A DNA stretch of 64,000 bases, from positions 369,097 through 433,096 of the forward strand of contig NZ_PQBZ01000042.1 in the NCBI RefSeq assembly GCF_002964665.1, given 5' to 3'. The notes below the pieces were generated by a model. That model ran no database searches and was not told the DNA's origin. It was given only the letters and a program-made list of their open reading frames with translations. Of the stretch, positions 34,051 to 42,166 are shown piece after piece (position 1 is the stretch's first letter; the number at the start of each line of letters is the position of its first letter). A program made the position numbers and the translations under genes. The DNA comes from Pseudoalteromonas sp. T1lg23B. GTDB lineage: Bacteria; Pseudomonadota; Gammaproteobacteria; Enterobacterales; Alteromonadaceae.

Positions 34051-34791
34051 TTACCTGTAACCTGAGTCACTAATGAGCAGCTGGGCAGCATCACTTTTTA
34101 CATAGTCAAAAAAGGCGTTCGCATGAGCGTTATCAGTCAATAACAATGCATGTTGCTCAATAGGTTCATACCAGTGGGTAGGTATCGCAATCCATTGCCC
34201 TGAAAATGTAGTTTGCAGTAAGCTCTTTGCTATAAAGGCATATTGCGCGTGGCCATTTTCAACAAGTTGAAATGCATGTAACACCGATGTCCCATTTACC
34301 AACCTTTGTGGTGTAACACCTTGATGCTGTAGTATCGAAGCAGCCGTTCGGCCATAAGGGGCAAGTTTAGGGTTTGCTATAGCAACCGTTGCGTCTTTCA
34401 TTTCATTCAACCAAACAGATAACTCAGTCTGAGATTTATTTAATGAATATAAAACCAGTTCGCCACTAGCATAGGCGTATTTTTCACGACCTATTCCTGC
34501 TTGTTCAAGCAATTGCGGAAATAGTGTGTCAGCAGAAAAAAATAGATCGTAGGGCGCACCATGTAAGATTTGAGTTGCTAAGGAGCCTGATGACCCAGTA
34601 GATATTCGTATCTCAATCTGATGATTACTGTGCTGTTTAAACGCACTAACCAGTTTGTTCATCGTTGGACGAAAATTTGCAGCACACGCTATCGTCAGTT
34701 TTGACGACTGGGCCTCACTGCTGGAAATAAAAAATAACAATGTAAGCAAAAATAGCATGAGCTGTTTTACACTGTTAATGTAAGATTTCAT
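34051..34791 (-). CDS. modA: Periplasmic molybdate-binding protein
   Basis: 246 residues. The signal peptide (about 1-28, ending SEA) precedes the mature start SSKLTIACAANFRPTMNKLV. Ligand-site segments are STGSSGSLATQILHGAPYDLFFSAD and ANPKLAPYGRTA. ATG 34791 is chosen because GAGG lies about 8 nt upstream; the in-frame TTG at 34809 is less likely. ModA delivers molybdate (or tungstate) to ModBC. Confidence 0.92.
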   Translation of the reverse strand: MKSYINSVKQLMLFLLTLLFFISSSEAQSSKLTIACAANFRPTMNKLVSAFKQHSNHQIEIRISTGSSGSLATQILHGAPYDLFFSADTLFPQLLEQAGIGREKYAYASGELVLYSLNKSQTELSVWLNEMKDATVAIANPKLAPYGRTAASILQHQGVTPQRLVNGTSVLHAFQLVENGHAQYAFIAKSLLQTTFSGQWIAIPTHWYEPIEQHALLLTDNAHANAFFDYVKSDAAQLLISDSGYR

Positions 34792-34818
34792 CGCATTTAC
34801 CTCGCCCAAAAATCAGCA

Positions 34819-35268
34819 CTAGCTCCACTGAGCAGCGGCTATTTTGTCTTTATGGTTGGCATTAACCCACCTGTTTTTGCCGCCGTCTACTAGCTCTTTT
34901 TTCCAAAATGGGGCGTTGGCTTTGAGTAAATCGATAAGATATTGTGCCGCTTCAAATGCAGACTCTCTATGCGTGCTGGAAACGGCTACCAGCACGATTT
35001 TATCCTCTAACTTCAGTTCACCGACACGATGAATGATAGACACGTTTTCCAGTGGCCAAAGCTCCATTGCTTGTTGCTCTAATTGCGCTAAGTACTTTTC
35101 TGTCATCTGCGAGTAATGCTCTAAAAAAAGTTGACTAACCTGATGTCCTTGGTTTAAGTCCCGTACACGGCCTACAAATAGAACCACCGCACCTGAGCTG
35201 CTGTCATTGTTAAGCAATGCTTGATATTCCTGATTAATATCAAAATCTTGTTCTTGTACACGGATCAT
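34819..35268 (-). CDS. moaE: Molybdopterin synthase catalytic subunit
   Basis: 149 residues. VVLFVGRVRD and LFLEHYSQMTEK near the start, HRVGELKLEDKIVLVAVSSTHR in the middle, and the catalytic Lys-rich PFWKKELVDGGKNRWV at the end identify MoaE. It pairs with MoaD to put the dithiolene sulfurs into cPMP. It starts 2 nt after the moaD stop. Confidence 0.95.
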   Translation of the reverse strand: MIRVQEQDFDINQEYQALLNNDSSSGAVVLFVGRVRDLNQGHQVSQLFLEHYSQMTEKYLAQLEQQAMELWPLENVSIIHRVGELKLEDKIVLVAVSSTHRESAFEAAQYLIDLLKANAPFWKKELVDGGKNRWVNANHKDKIAAAQWS

Positions 35269-35270
35269 AA

Positions 35271-35516
35271 TTAACCTCCAGTAACTGGCGGAAACATAGC
35301 GATTTCATCGCCACTGCCAATATAAAATTCAGCCGGCGCGAGCGATTGATTGACAGCAACGAGTACATCTTTTTCCAGAATCCACTTTCGCCATCGCTCG
35401 TTGCGCTGCGCTAACTGTTGGCGTAACTCACTTACTTGTAATCCCGCAGCATCAAGCGTTACTTCATCGCACTGCAAACGCTCGCGCAATTGAGCAAAAA
35501 ATAAAATCTTATTCAT
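35271..35516 (-). CDS. moaD: Molybdopterin synthase sulfur carrier subunit
   Basis: 81 residues, ubiquitin-like fold, ending in the Gly-Gly tail (FPPVTGG) that MoeB adenylylates. FFAQLRERLQC at the N-terminus and VAVNQSLAPAEFYIGSGDEIA before the tail are family-typical. The start overlaps the moaC 3' end by 8 nt. Confidence 0.95.
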   Translation of the reverse strand: MNKILFFAQLRERLQCDEVTLDAAGLQVSELRQQLAQRNERWRKWILEKDVLVAVNQSLAPAEFYIGSGDEIAMFPPVTGG

Positions 35517-36003
35517 AATGTTTTCCTACATTATCTCGTTGATAAACTCCACGTCGCCCACCAGACTTATGTGTGACACATAAGTGGGAAATGCACATGT
35601 CTTGATCTACCGCTTTACACATGTCAATTATCGTCAGCGAAGCAACAGATGCGGCTGTGAGGGCTTCCATTTCAACACCTGTTTGCCCAGCAAGCTTGCA
35701 GTAGCTAAAGACCCAGACTTTTGAGCCTTGCGTATCAAGCTCAAAGTCAACAGCAACTTTGCTCAGCGATAGCGGATGGCAAAGCGGAATTAAATCAGCG
35801 GTTTTTTTTGCAGCTTGGATGCCCGCGATGCGTGCAACCGCCAACACGTCACCTTTTTTGAGCTGATTTTGACTTATCAACCTCAGCGTCTGAGGGGACA
35901 TTTCAACACATGCTTGTGCTCTCGCCTCTCTGACAGTGACAGCCTTATCAGCAACATCTACCATGGCTGCTTGCCCCTGTTCGTTTATATGGGTTAACTG
36001 CAT
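35509..36003 (-). CDS. moaC: Cyclic pyranopterin monophosphate synthase
   Basis: 164 residues. With MoaA it converts GTP to cPMP. LIPLCHPLSLSKVAVDFEL and GVEMEALTAASVASLTIIDMC are the conserved active-site segments, and the C-terminal HKSGGRRG is the usual end. It overlaps moaB by 10 nt and moaD by 8 nt, consistent with a tightly coupled operon. Confidence 0.95.
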   Translation of the reverse strand: MQLTHINEQGQAAMVDVADKAVTVREARAQACVEMSPQTLRLISQNQLKKGDVLAVARIAGIQAAKKTADLIPLCHPLSLSKVAVDFELDTQGSKVWVFSYCKLAGQTGVEMEALTAASVASLTIIDMCKAVDQDMCISHLCVTHKSGGRRGVYQRDNVGKHYE

Positions 36004-36554
36004 ACACTGCCCTCTCTAGATTCACACAACTGAGTATCGCTGGTGTGCAAATGCGCAACAAAATTACATGGCCCTTGTCGTGCATCCAGTTGCGAACTTA
36101 GGATTTCATCCCAGCCTATTTGACAAGCTCTGGGGCTACCCGGCATCGCAACCACTAGGGTTTTGTTAGCTAGTCCCGCTGTCGCCCGCGATTGCAAAGT
36201 AGAGTAACCAATCTGAGGCAGTGAACTGTGGCGAAACAACTCCCCAAAACCATCAACTTTTTTATCAAATAAAACTTCTATGGCTTCCGGTGTCACATCA
36301 TCATGTGTAAACCCAGTGCCACCTGACACCAAAATGACTTGAATTTCCTCACTGGCTATCCAGTTACTGACAGTGGCGCGAATCTGATACTTGTTGGCAG
36401 GGATAACCTGTCTGTCAGTTAGGCTATGCCCAACAGCTTCAATGCGTTCCTGTAATAAATCACCGGCGCTGTCGTTTTTTAGTGTTCGCCGATTATTGAC
36501 GGTCAAAATTGCGATTTTAAGTGGTACAAAGTGCTCAAGTTTTGAACGGCTCAT
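35994..36554 (-). CDS. moaB: Molybdenum cofactor biosynthesis protein B
   Basis: 186 residues, MogA/MoaB fold. ILTVNNRRTLKNDSAGD is MoaB-like, followed by LVSGGTGFTHDDVTPEAI and VAMPGSPRACQIGWDEIL. The start is ATG 36554, which overlaps the mobA stop (ATGA) and has a GGAG signal inside mobA. Many gammaproteobacteria keep both MoaB and MogA; the role of MoaB is less clear, but it can adenylylate MPT in some species. Confidence 0.9.
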   Translation of the reverse strand: MSRSKLEHFVPLKIAILTVNNRRTLKNDSAGDLLQERIEAVGHSLTDRQVIPANKYQIRATVSNWIASEEIQVILVSGGTGFTHDDVTPEAIEVLFDKKVDGFGELFRHSSLPQIGYSTLQSRATAGLANKTLVVAMPGSPRACQIGWDEILSSQLDARQGPCNFVAHLHTSDTQLCESREGSVCS

Positions 36555-37108
36555 GCTATCTCCTGTTGCATAATTTGATTTGCGAATGCCCATTGCTCAG
36601 GTGTATTTGTGTTCATTAAAGCGCACTCACGGACGTGTTGAACACGCTCAATAGCACACGCATCTATCGCACTAAGAAACCCATGAACGGACAGTTGATT
36701 CTGGATTAATCGACTGTGAGTAGTGGCTGTCAGTTGTGGTAGCCCCGTTAAATAACAAGGCAAAACAGACGCACTGTAAAAACAGCTTTTTTTAAGCGTG
36801 CTACCTTGCGAAATAAGATCTGATAAACAAGCAGATGACAATAAGGGCATATCTATGGGGATCACAATGGCTTGATCACATTGGCACCTATTTAAGCAAG
36901 CATGTAACCCAGCCAATGGCCCCATATCAGGATAGATATCCTGCACATATCCTGGCGCGTTACGGCTCACTAACACTTGCTTACAACCCACATCGACCAG
37001 CAACTGTTTGGCATGCTCTAGCATCGTGCCACCTTGCCAATGTAACAAGGCTTTATCGGCTCCCATGCGCCGTGAGCGACCACCTGCTAGAATAATTCCC
37101 GTTAACAT
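36551..37108 (-). CDS. mobA: Molybdenum cofactor guanylyltransferase
   Basis: 185 residues. LAGGRSRRMGADKALL is the GTP-binding signature, and MGPLAGLHACLNRC and IPIDMPLLSSACL follow in the usual order. MobA makes the bis-MGD cofactor required by NarG-type enzymes, so it fits the neighbouring nar genes. It starts 1 nt after moaA ends and overlaps moaB by 4 nt. Confidence 0.92.
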   Translation of the reverse strand: MLTGIILAGGRSRRMGADKALLHWQGGTMLEHAKQLLVDVGCKQVLVSRNAPGYVQDIYPDMGPLAGLHACLNRCQCDQAIVIPIDMPLLSSACLSDLISQGSTLKKSCFYSASVLPCYLTGLPQLTATTHSRLIQNQLSVHGFLSAIDACAIERVQHVRECALMNTNTPEQWAFANQIMQQEIA

Positions 37109-37109
37109 A

Positions 37110-38081
37110 TTAGCCTCCGAGCATAGCCAAATGTTTGGTTAAGCCCGAGCGTCCCTGATGCAACTGATGCCCTTGCCATTTTTTCAATACACGCTGAGTT
37201 AAATATGTCGCAAGCCCAGCCGCATCGTCTTCATCGAGCCACGGAGTTAAGTCATCGTTCGCTTCACCAAACAAGCACAAATGTAATTTACCATCGGCTG
37301 AAACCCGCAACCGGTTACAGCTGGCACAAAAATCCTTGCTATAGGGCATGATCAGACCAATTTGACCCGCATAGTCGGGATGACAGAACTCCAACGCAGG
37401 TCCCGCGTCCACAGCTTTTGGTTGTAGTGTCCACCCCTCATTTTCCAAGATGGTACGAATACCTTGTCCAGGCATATGCTGCTGATTAAAATACAAAGCG
37501 TTGTCATGTGTGCGCATCAGCTCAATAAAGCGAAAAGTGACGGGTTTATCTTTAATAAAATTGAGGAATTGCTGTAGTTGTTTGCCATTATATTGCTTTA
37601 ACAACACCGCATTTAATTTGACTTTTTTAAGCCCCAACTCAAAAGCAAGGTCAACACAGCGCAACACTTCATCTAGACTATTGCTTCCCGTGATCTGAGA
37701 AAACGTATAAGGATTTAGACTGTCAGCACTGAGGTTTAATGCGCTTAGTCCAGCCTCAATCAGTCTGGGTAGCTTGCGTTTTAAGTGATATCCATTGGAC
37801 GTTAATGCAATGGAGTCGATTCCTGAGGTTGCTTTGCACAGAGCAACGATATCAGGCAGCTCTTTACGTAAGCTTGGCTCACCTCCCGTTAGGCGTACTT
37901 TTTTTGTTCCAGCCAACGCAAATGCCTGTAACAAGGTTTTTGTTTGTCTAAGCGTCAGTGTGCTCGCACGCGAATGACACTCATAGCCATCCGGTAAGCA
38001 GTAATTACATTTGAAATTACACACTTCAGTGACCGACAAACGCAAATAGTTAAATTTTCGGTTGAACGAATCTTGTAGCAT
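37110..38081 (-). CDS. moaA: GTP 3',8-cyclase (radical SAM)
   Basis: 323 residues from ATG 38081. The radical-SAM cluster is C21-x3-C25-x2-C28. A second cluster near the C-terminus is CASCNRLRVSADGKLHLCL. The C-terminus ends in Gly-Gly (AMLGG), as needed for activity in MoaA. A longer in-frame start at 38147 lies inside the Moco riboswitch and is rejected; GGAAAGG 6 nt before ATG 38081 is the ribosome binding site. It leads the moaA-mobA-moaB-moaC-moaD-moaE-modABC series. Confidence 0.95.
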   Translation of the reverse strand: MLQDSFNRKFNYLRLSVTEVCNFKCNYCLPDGYECHSRASTLTLRQTKTLLQAFALAGTKKVRLTGGEPSLRKELPDIVALCKATSGIDSIALTSNGYHLKRKLPRLIEAGLSALNLSADSLNPYTFSQITGSNSLDEVLRCVDLAFELGLKKVKLNAVLLKQYNGKQLQQFLNFIKDKPVTFRFIELMRTHDNALYFNQQHMPGQGIRTILENEGWTLQPKAVDAGPALEFCHPDYAGQIGLIMPYSKDFCASCNRLRVSADGKLHLCLFGEANDDLTPWLDEDDAAGLATYLTQRVLKKWQGHQLHQGRSGLTKHLAMLGG

Positions 38082-38205
38082 TGTAGCCTTTCCAAGTCGG
38101 GAGGCCTGCCAATTTCTTGGCAAACCCGGTGGTAAACCACGGTACATTCTCCATGCCTGATTTGGTTTAGGAAAATGTACTTCGGCGTATGATGCTCAGA
38201 ATAGT
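38082..38205 (-). ncRNA. Moco riboswitch in the moaA leader
   Basis: The minus-strand leader carries the hallmark core of the Moco RNA motif. A hairpin GTACATT...AATGTAC (about 38179-38141) is followed by CCACCGGG and the hairpin TTTGCCA / TGGCAGG. CCTCCCG and GGAAAGG then come directly before the ATG. The layout matches the E. coli moaA leader as remembered. Because GGAAAGG is both riboswitch core and ribosome binding site, control is probably translational: cofactor binding would hide it. Confidence 0.85.
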
Positions 38206-38234
38206 CGCTCTCGCTTTGCTGCACCATACAAAAG

Positions 38235-38256
38235 AAGGGGCAGCTAACGTACCCCT
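38235..38256 (-). terminator. Terminator-like hairpin after the TPP decarboxylase
   Basis: On the minus strand AGGGG...CCCCTT is followed by CTTTTG. The stem is short (5-6 bp) with a 10-11 nt loop, so this is a weak call. Confidence 0.4.
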
Positions 38257-38269
38257 AAATGAGTAGATA

Positions 38270-39907
38270 TCAGGCTCTTGCCATGTTTTGTTTGCTGGTT
38301 AAAACCTTTGCAAAATGGGCGAGGCTGGGGGTCATACACCCCTTAGGAATTTGCACATCAATAAGGTAAAACTGACTCGGATCTTCAAAGGCACTATTTA
38401 GAGCTTGCTGCAAATCATCTGGCGTAGAAACGCGTTTTCCCACACCACCAAAGTGTGTTGCCATGTCAGCAAATGGCCATAACCCCAGATCAGCGGCCTG
38501 ACTGTCAGGGGCAAATGCCCGGATCATTTCCCAGCCCTGATTGTTCAACAGTACTATGATGGGCGTAAAGCCATAGCGGCGACAATGGCCCAGTTCCATC
38601 CCTGTCATTTGGAATGCGCCATCGCCAACGAGCACCACGGGTCTTCGTCCTGTGGTGGCTTGGATACCAAACCCGGCGGGCACACCAAATCCCATTGATG
38701 CATAGTAGCCAGGTGCAATGACGGCTGTATTTCTCAACCCTTGGCTGACAAACAGACAGTCTCCAACATCACTGGCAACGGGCAGGCGCCCGTATTGCTC
38801 AAAACAACGATTTAATGCGTCTGCTATCATCATTGGTGCAATCACCCCCTCAGGCACGTCTGAGTGTATTCTTTCTTCAACGTGATGAGGTAAATGAAAA
38901 TCCCAGTTCTTGGGTTTTGCACTGGTTGCCAATTGCGATAAAACTGTCTTCAGCGCAATGCCGTGATAACTGTAATGCCCCAAATTCACTTCTCGATGTT
39001 CAATAAAAATGGCCTTTGTTCGAGAGAGCGTTTCTGCACTGATAGCAAAATTACTGTCTGACAAAATGGCGCCGACCAAGATCACTAAATCAGATTGTTC
39101 AACAACCGCAGCGATACTCGGATCACCTGCCTCACCAAGATAGGTGCCCTTAACTGGACTATTTGGTAGCTCTGCCGCAATCCCCGTCCCCATCAACGTA
39201 GTAAAGCAAGGCACGTCAAGTGTATTCACCCAACTACAAAGTTGTTCTTCTAAGTCATAACGCTTCACTTCTACACCGGCAATTACGACGGGTCTTTGTG
39301 CGTTAGTAATTAGACTTTCAATATCGGCGAGACACTTGTCGGTTGCAGTAAGTTTTGGTTCTTCTTTAGTAACATTAATAACCAAATCATCACATGCAAC
39401 GGAGGACATATTACGGGGGATTTCAATCAGCACGGGTTGAGATTGCTCTTTACAAATTTGTAATACCCGAGCGATTTTATCCGCAGCGCTATTCACATCA
39501 TCTAAACGAACCTGAGCACAGGTTATTTCTTTAAAAATGTGCACCTGACTGTCAATGGATTTAACCTGATGGTGAAGTTGCAATCCCAATTCCATTTCAC
39601 TTTGCGAAGGCATACCAGCCAGCACTACTAACGGTGAGCGCTCAGCATATGCTTGTGCTACTGCATTCACGCTGTTTAAAGCACCAGCGCCATATGTTAC
39701 TGCCAGTACTCCTATACCATCGTGTAATCGCGCGCTTGCATCTGCGGCAAATGCCACGCACGGTTCATGGCTAAGGGAATACACAGGTAAGATTTGACTT
39801 TGTTCCATTTCACGAAAAAACGGTAAAATAAAGTCACCTGGGATCCCCCAAGCCTGTTTGGCGCCAAAGCTTTTAAGTGCTTGCAGCAAAGTGTGAGCTA
39901 ACGTCAT
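38270..39907 (-). CDS. TPP-dependent 2-oxoacid decarboxylase (indolepyruvate/phenylpyruvate-type)
   Basis: 545 residues with the three-domain TPP enzyme layout. The PYR domain has SLSHEPCVAFAADASARL with the catalytic Glu, and the middle domain follows (about 190-320). The PP domain carries the TPP/Mg motif GDGAFQMTGMELGHCRRYG ... LLNNQGWEMIRAF. It resembles non-oxidative decarboxylases of pyruvate or aryl-pyruvates; the exact substrate is not readable. An FNR-like box (39967-39980) suggests induction without oxygen, perhaps for disposal of keto acids as aldehydes or alcohols. It stands between narX and the Moco operon, on the same strand as both. Confidence 0.8.
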   Translation of the reverse strand: MTLAHTLLQALKSFGAKQAWGIPGDFILPFFREMEQSQILPVYSLSHEPCVAFAADASARLHDGIGVLAVTYGAGALNSVNAVAQAYAERSPLVVLAGMPSQSEMELGLQLHHQVKSIDSQVHIFKEITCAQVRLDDVNSAADKIARVLQICKEQSQPVLIEIPRNMSSVACDDLVINVTKEEPKLTATDKCLADIESLITNAQRPVVIAGVEVKRYDLEEQLCSWVNTLDVPCFTTLMGTGIAAELPNSPVKGTYLGEAGDPSIAAVVEQSDLVILVGAILSDSNFAISAETLSRTKAIFIEHREVNLGHYSYHGIALKTVLSQLATSAKPKNWDFHLPHHVEERIHSDVPEGVIAPMMIADALNRCFEQYGRLPVASDVGDCLFVSQGLRNTAVIAPGYYASMGFGVPAGFGIQATTGRRPVVLVGDGAFQMTGMELGHCRRYGFTPIIVLLNNQGWEMIRAFAPDSQAADLGLWPFADMATHFGGVGKRVSTPDDLQQALNSAFEDPSQFYLIDVQIPKGCMTPSLAHFAKVLTSKQNMARA

Positions 39908-39966
39908 AAGTACCTCGCAAAGTCATTTTATTGAAGTCACCTTGCCAAAGCGCATGGAAATATTTA

Positions 39967-39980
39967 TTGATTTAGCTCAA
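39967..39980 (-). promoter_or_regulatory. FNR-like box upstream of the TPP decarboxylase
   Basis: TTGATTTAGCTCAA matches TTGAT-N4-ATCAA at nine of ten positions and is centred about 66 bp before the ATG. Confidence 0.65.
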
Positions 39981-40033
39981 GCAATTCTTGCCTAACCTTG
40001 CTTCTACTCATATTGCGCTCAATATACCGATTG

Positions 40034-41899
40034 CTATACCCATAATGAGGCAGCATGTTTGATAAACAAGCCAAAGTAGTGGTAGTTCTGATTTCCACCT
40101 AGTGGCTGAAACACTAATTTGACTTCGGTACCTTTACCTTGATTTGATCTAATTAACAGCTCACCTTGCAAGTGCTTGGCTCGCTCCTGCATGATTGCCA
40201 TACCATAGTGATTCAGTTTTTCGCAGTCACCTTCCATACCCACACCGTCATCTGTCACAGTTAACTGTAATCCTTTTTCTTGTGTGACTTGTAAATCAAC
40301 CCAGACATTCTCTCCTTTGCTATGGTGGACGGTGTTTTGACACGCCTCACGCGCGATTTGCAATAAGTGAATTTCCTCCATCGGAGAAAGCGGTATTTGC
40401 TTAATGGCGAAATTTAGGTGGAAGTGCATCGGCGATTGCTCTGACAACTGCTCTATAGTTTTTTCTAACGCAGCTTCCAAGCCATCGCTAACCATTTTTA
40501 ATCGGAAGGTAGTTAATAGCTCTCTTAGTTGGCGGTATGCCGAGTCTAGCCCTGACTTAAGCTCATCGATAATTGGTGGCTGTAAATCAAATTTCTGCTT
40601 TTCCTGTGCTTTAGACAGACGTGTAACTTGAATTTTCAAATACGACAACGCCTGTGCTAAAGAATCGTGCAGTTCTCGGGCTATCACCGTACGTTCATGC
40701 AACAATGCAATACGCCGCGCTTGATCTTGCTGAGCTTCTAAATTCAATGACAAAGCAACCTGATCCGCAACCGATTGCACCAATTGCATTTGCCAAGAGT
40801 CCTCCGCAAAGCTTTTTTTGCCTCGCACAACAATGACACCATAGTTATTTGTGCCATAAACTAAAGGAAACCGGATAACCGTAGGTTGTGTAATGGCAAC
40901 AAAAGCACCGCTTCCCTCACAGCTTTCACAATTTTGGGCAACACAAGGGCCAACTTGATCCGTCTGAGGCTTTATTTGAGCATAAGGCTTGTCACCACTG
41001 GCCGTCATCAAACAAAGCTCTATATCGTCCATCTCAATGAGTTGCGCCAATTCATCAAGAATTTGTTGTAAGTCCAACTTCTTCTCTCGCGTTTCTAGCA
41101 ATAACCGAGCTGTTTTGAACAAAAAAGTCAGCGCTTGGTTATTCACTTCTAGCTCTTGGGTCTGCTCTTTCACTCTTGCTTCAAGTTGCCCATACATTGA
41201 GGCGATAGCTTTACAAGTGTGGTTAAATGTCGCTCCCAATAATGCAAGCTCATCATCCCCTTTCAGGCTCACATGGTGGGTAAAGTTGCCCTTGCCAATA
41301 GCATAAGCAGCATGAGTCAATTCGGCCAAAGGCTTTTCTACACGAAGGCTGATTAAGTGCAGCGTAAAAATACCGACCAACAAAGTAATAAAAAGAGCGG
41401 CTAGTTGTATGGAGCGAAGTAATCTAATTTTACTTTCTGCGTGCATTTGTACAGCAAAAACAAATTTATCGGCACTATTTGCAAGCGTGGTTACGTGTTC
41501 ATTGAATAAACGATGGTCGTCTATTGGTAAATTGAGTAACTGCGGTTTGAGTTTCTTTTCCCACTGCTGAATAAGTTCCAGCCACAAATGACCCAGAGCT
41601 TCGTCATTTTGTAGCTTTTGAAAAATAGGATCCGCCAGTTTTGCTTCAAAGCTGGCTATCCTATCCTTAACTTCCTGTTCGTAACCTTCTACGCCATACA
41701 TTCCAAGCTGGTAAGATTCCATTCGTAAAGAGCCACTGAGGTTAATTGCTCTAGCATCTAAATCAGCAAGGTCTGTGATCCAGTAGGATGCAAATAGTGT
41801 ACAAATTGCCAAGCTAATGACACCCACAATTGACCCTTTGATGTAAACCATCACCGAACCATTAAAACCACGTTTTAGCTCTCTGAACTGAATACCCAC
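40034..41899 (-). CDS. narX: Nitrate/nitrite sensor histidine kinase NarX
   Basis: About 621 residues from GTG 41899, chosen because CAGGT lies upstream and the first helix then starts near residue 18; a longer frame from 41971 is possible. Order: TM1, a periplasmic nitrate-sensing P-box (DLDARAINLSGSLRMESYQL), and TM2 (LAALFITLLVGIFTLHLI). A HAMP domain and a Cys-containing central module (CVAQNCESCEGSG) follow. The HisKA_3 H-box is ARELHDSLAQALSYL with H411, and the HATPase region contains DDGVGMEGDCEKLNHYGMAIMQERA. It phosphorylates NarL, encoded 10 kb away. It is divergent from narG and shares its control region. Confidence 0.92.
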   Translation of the reverse strand: MGIQFRELKRGFNGSVMVYIKGSIVGVISLAICTLFASYWITDLADLDARAINLSGSLRMESYQLGMYGVEGYEQEVKDRIASFEAKLADPIFQKLQNDEALGHLWLELIQQWEKKLKPQLLNLPIDDHRLFNEHVTTLANSADKFVFAVQMHAESKIRLLRSIQLAALFITLLVGIFTLHLISLRVEKPLAELTHAAYAIGKGNFTHHVSLKGDDELALLGATFNHTCKAIASMYGQLEARVKEQTQELEVNNQALTFLFKTARLLLETREKKLDLQQILDELAQLIEMDDIELCLMTASGDKPYAQIKPQTDQVGPCVAQNCESCEGSGAFVAITQPTVIRFPLVYGTNNYGVIVVRGKKSFAEDSWQMQLVQSVADQVALSLNLEAQQDQARRIALLHERTVIARELHDSLAQALSYLKIQVTRLSKAQEKQKFDLQPPIIDELKSGLDSAYRQLRELLTTFRLKMVSDGLEAALEKTIEQLSEQSPMHFHLNFAIKQIPLSPMEEIHLLQIAREACQNTVHHSKGENVWVDLQVTQEKGLQLTVTDDGVGMEGDCEKLNHYGMAIMQERAKHLQGELLIRSNQGKGTEVKLVFQPLGGNQNYHYFGLFIKHAASLWV

Positions 41900-42166
41900 A
41901 ATGACTACCTGCCTATCTTTATCATTTGAACGATAACGCTTGAATGTTATCAACACCAGTAATTTCGCCACAAACCGCTGGAAATAGCTCTACCACCTTG
42001 TAGGTATTATGAAATTTTTCAGCATCTTAGAGCTATTGAGTTCTTGATCACCATCAAGTTATTTTGCTGTCACATCACTATATTTTGATGAGCAATGTAG
42101 CTGCCTGCCCATTTAATGTGCCATTTGGCAGCGCGCATAAATCGAGCAGGATAGGAGAGTAAATAT
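41900..42166. promoter_or_regulatory. narX / narG divergent promoter region (NarL and FNR sites)
   Basis: TACCACC-TT-GTAGGTA at 41991-42006 is a NarL-like 7-2-7 palindrome. TTGATCACCATCAA at 42044-42057 is a perfect FNR box. A TATATT -10 hexamer at 42079-42084 places a start near 42092, 41.5 bp from the FNR centre. This is exact class II geometry for narG. narG has a GGAGAG ribosome binding site just before ATG 42167. Confidence 0.85.

Noticed and set aside
34809..34809. TTG start for modA and similar upstream TTG starts for narK copies 1 and 2 and dgt
   Set aside because: ATG codons a few triplets downstream have better or equal signals and match family N-termini.
38147..38147. Longer moaA start at 38147
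   Set aside because: This region is riboswitch RNA; the radical-SAM enzyme begins at ATG 38081.
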